6,447 nt of DNA, from contig DKBG01000176.1 of NCBI GenBank assembly GCA_002451155.1, positions 1 through 6,447 on the forward strand, read 5' to 3'. A model generated the notes under the pieces. The model was not told where the DNA came from and made no database searches. It saw only the letters and a program-made list of their open reading frames with translations. The DNA is from Ignavibacteria bacterium UBA6906. GTDB taxonomy: Bacteria > Bacteroidota > Ignavibacteria > UBA10030 > UBA6906. Below are positions 5,546 through 6,447 of the stretch, piece by piece (positions within the stretch are counted from its first letter, which is position 1; each line of letters opens with the position of its first letter). A program made the translations under genes and the position numbers.

Positions 5546-6277
5546 TCACACTGATATCGATTCGCCCGGCTCAAGGACCTTAAGTGACTTCTTCAGTCGA
5601 GCCGGTAGGAATTTCCTTAGCTGATCGGGCGTTCCTGTGAGAGGTGGAAATGTACCGTAGTGCATGCCGAGAATGACCCGAGGCTTCAAGAGTTCAGCCG
5701 CCTTTGCGGCTTCCATCGGCCCCATTGTATAGAGGCCGCCGATCGGCAGGAGGACCACATCCGGGCAATACATCTCGCCAATCAACTTCATATCGTAGAA
5801 TATACCGGTATCTCCCGCGTGGTATACACGGACGCCATTCTCAAATTCGACCACGAACCCTGCCGGATCTCCGCCCGCAAGAACCGAGCCGCCAGCTTCG
5901 ATCCCGCTGCTGTGCTTGGCATCGACCATTGTAACCTTGATGTCGCCCACCGCAACGGTCCCCGACTTGTTCATCCCTTCAGCCGTGACGAGCCCTTCCT
6001 TCTGCAGATAGCAGGCGATTTCGTGGATGGCGATCACCCTGGCCTGTGTCTTTTTTGCTAACTCGACGGTGTTCCCGATGTGGTCCGCATGACCATGCGT
6101 GATGAGAATGAGATCCACCCGCCGAATGTCCGCCGCTCCGGCAGGTGCTTTCGGATTATCAAGCCATGGGTCAATCAGCACGGTCTTCCCGGCAGGAGAG
6201 TCAAACCGGAACGCCGAGTGTCCGAACCAGGTAATTGTAAGCTTCCCCCTGGAGGCAGATTTCTTTTTCGTTGCCAT
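5546..6277 (-). CDS. UPF0173-type metal-dependent hydrolase (metallo-beta-lactamase fold)
   Basis: Cytoplasmic hydrolase of 243 aa with unknown substrate; relatives are annotated as UPF0173 or compared with L-ascorbate-6-phosphate lactonase UlaG. Numbered from ATG 6277, the metal motif is H61-G-H63-A-D65-H66 (THGHADH), followed by H122 (DAKHSSG), D156 (HAGDTG) and H206 (GMHYGTFPP). This is a full set for a two-metal site. The early segment TWFGHSAFRF and the strand VLIDPWL are typical of the family. I chose ATG 6277 because GAGGAG (6285-6290) lies 7 nt upstream, the length fits the family, and the sequence begins MATKKK. The frame stays open upstream to 6391, but the added residues (MVQYTKKGRK...) resemble no family N-terminus and cover the likely promoter. 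It is transcribed alone, convergent with the SPFH operon and with no signal peptide. Fold certain, reaction not known. Confidence 0.92.
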   Translation of the reverse strand: MATKKKSASRGKLTITWFGHSAFRFDSPAGKTVLIDPWLDNPKAPAGAADIRRVDLILITHGHADHIGNTVELAKKTQARVIAIHEIACYLQKEGLVTAEGMNKSGTVAVGDIKVTMVDAKHSSGIEAGGSVLAGGDPAGFVVEFENGVRVYHAGDTGIFYDMKLIGEMYCPDVVLLPIGGLYTMGPMEAAKAAELLKPRVILGMHYGTFPPLTGTPDQLRKFLPARLKKSLKVLEPGESISV

Positions 6278-6313
6278 ACCGACCCTCCTCAAGAGAATTT
6301 GCACTTCCGCGGT

Positions 6314-6342
6314 AAAGTAGCGAACCCCGGCCCGGCAGTCAA
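6314..6342 (-). promoter_or_regulatory. Possible promoter of the UPF0173 hydrolase gene
   Basis: On the minus strand TTGACT (6342-6337, 5 of 6 to the -35 consensus) is followed by a 17-bp spacer and TACTTT (6319-6314), only 3 of 6 to the -10 consensus. The spacing and position, about 37 nt before the chosen ATG, are right, but the -10 box is poor. Confidence 0.35.
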
Positions 6343-6370
6343 GCTGGACAAAAACAGGGTTTTTCCTGCC

Positions 6371-6386
6371 TTTTTTTGTATATTGG
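6371..6386 (+). promoter_or_regulatory. Possible rightward promoter: T-tract and TATATTGG
   Basis: Seven T (6371-6377), then G, then TATATTGG (6379-6386). This is close to the TAnnTTTG -7 element of Bacteroidota-type promoters, and TATATT alone is 5 of 6 to the ordinary -10 box. No good -35 element lies at the right distance. It sits about 30 nt before the ATG at 6415. Confidence 0.35.
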
Positions 6387-6414
6387 ACCACCAGAAGAAA
6401 GGACCGTCCCCGCT

Positions 6415-6447
6415 ATGCATGCTCGTCCCCTTTTCCGAACAACCGTG
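6415..6447 (+). CDS. Start of an unidentified gene, 3' partial
   Basis: ATG at 6415 opens 11 codons (MHARPLFRTTV) that run off the window end. AAAGGA at 6398-6403 lies 11 nt upstream, slightly far for a ribosome site, and a possible promoter lies before it. The N-terminus has two Arg and one His but is too short to identify. It would be divergent from the hydrolase gene. Tentative. Confidence 0.35.
   Translation, partial: MHARPLFRTTV

Noticed and set aside
5330..5554. A possible small gene of 74 codons after the SPFH operon
   Set aside because: It has no ribosome site, runs through both hairpins and into the end of the hydrolase gene, and its composition is not protein-like.
6278..6391. A 38-residue N-terminal extension of the UPF0173 hydrolase
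   Set aside because: ATG 6277 has a good ribosome site, the shorter length fits the family, and the extension overlaps promoter-like sequence.

Overview
The window is about 6.4 kb of moderately GC-rich, densely coded bacterial DNA. I cannot name the species. Clues weakly favour the FCB group (Bacteroidota, Ignavibacteria and relatives): an anti-sigma factor with HEAT repeats next to a DUF4097 beta-helix protein, and a T-tract followed by TATATTGG in front of the last gene. The promoter of the SPFH gene, however, is a classical TTGACA/17 bp/TATCAT box. There are no tRNA or rRNA genes, CRISPR arrays, insertion sequences or phage genes.

Layout, left to right. (1) Positions 3-1295, plus strand: the exported part and catalytic domain of a family M24 Xaa-Pro aminopeptidase, cut at its 5' end by the window edge. 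It ends at a 13-bp GC-rich hairpin (1320-1348) shared with the convergent operon. (2) Positions 4019 down to 1372, minus strand: a three-gene operon of an ECF-type sigma factor, a membrane anti-sigma factor (zinc-finger motif, one membrane helix, HEAT-like repeats) and an exported DUF4097 protein with nine exact 18-residue repeats. The last two genes overlap by ATGA. (3) Positions 4020-4223: a divergent regulatory region, with a strong rightward promoter carrying three TGATAT elements exactly 11 bp apart. (4) Positions 4224-5311, plus strand: a two-gene operon of a two-helix SPFH/Band 7 membrane protein and a small Arc-type ribbon-helix-helix protein, joined by an ATGA overlap and closed by two consecutive hairpins, the second a good Rho-independent terminator. 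(5) Positions 6277 down to 5546, minus strand: a UPF0173-type metallo-beta-lactamase-fold hydrolase. (6) From 6415, plus strand: probably the first codons of another gene.

How the genes may work together. The sigma/anti-sigma/DUF4097 operon looks like an envelope-sensing module: the zinc-finger end would hold the sigma factor in the cytoplasm, while the HEAT-like domain and the beta-helix protein would both lie outside the inner membrane and could interact there. The SPFH operon looks self-controlled: its small DNA-binding protein is the natural candidate to bind the 11-bp-spaced elements over its own promoter. Both ideas are inferences from domain order and spacing. The most interesting parts of the window are these two modules; nothing here is clearly a wholly new system.
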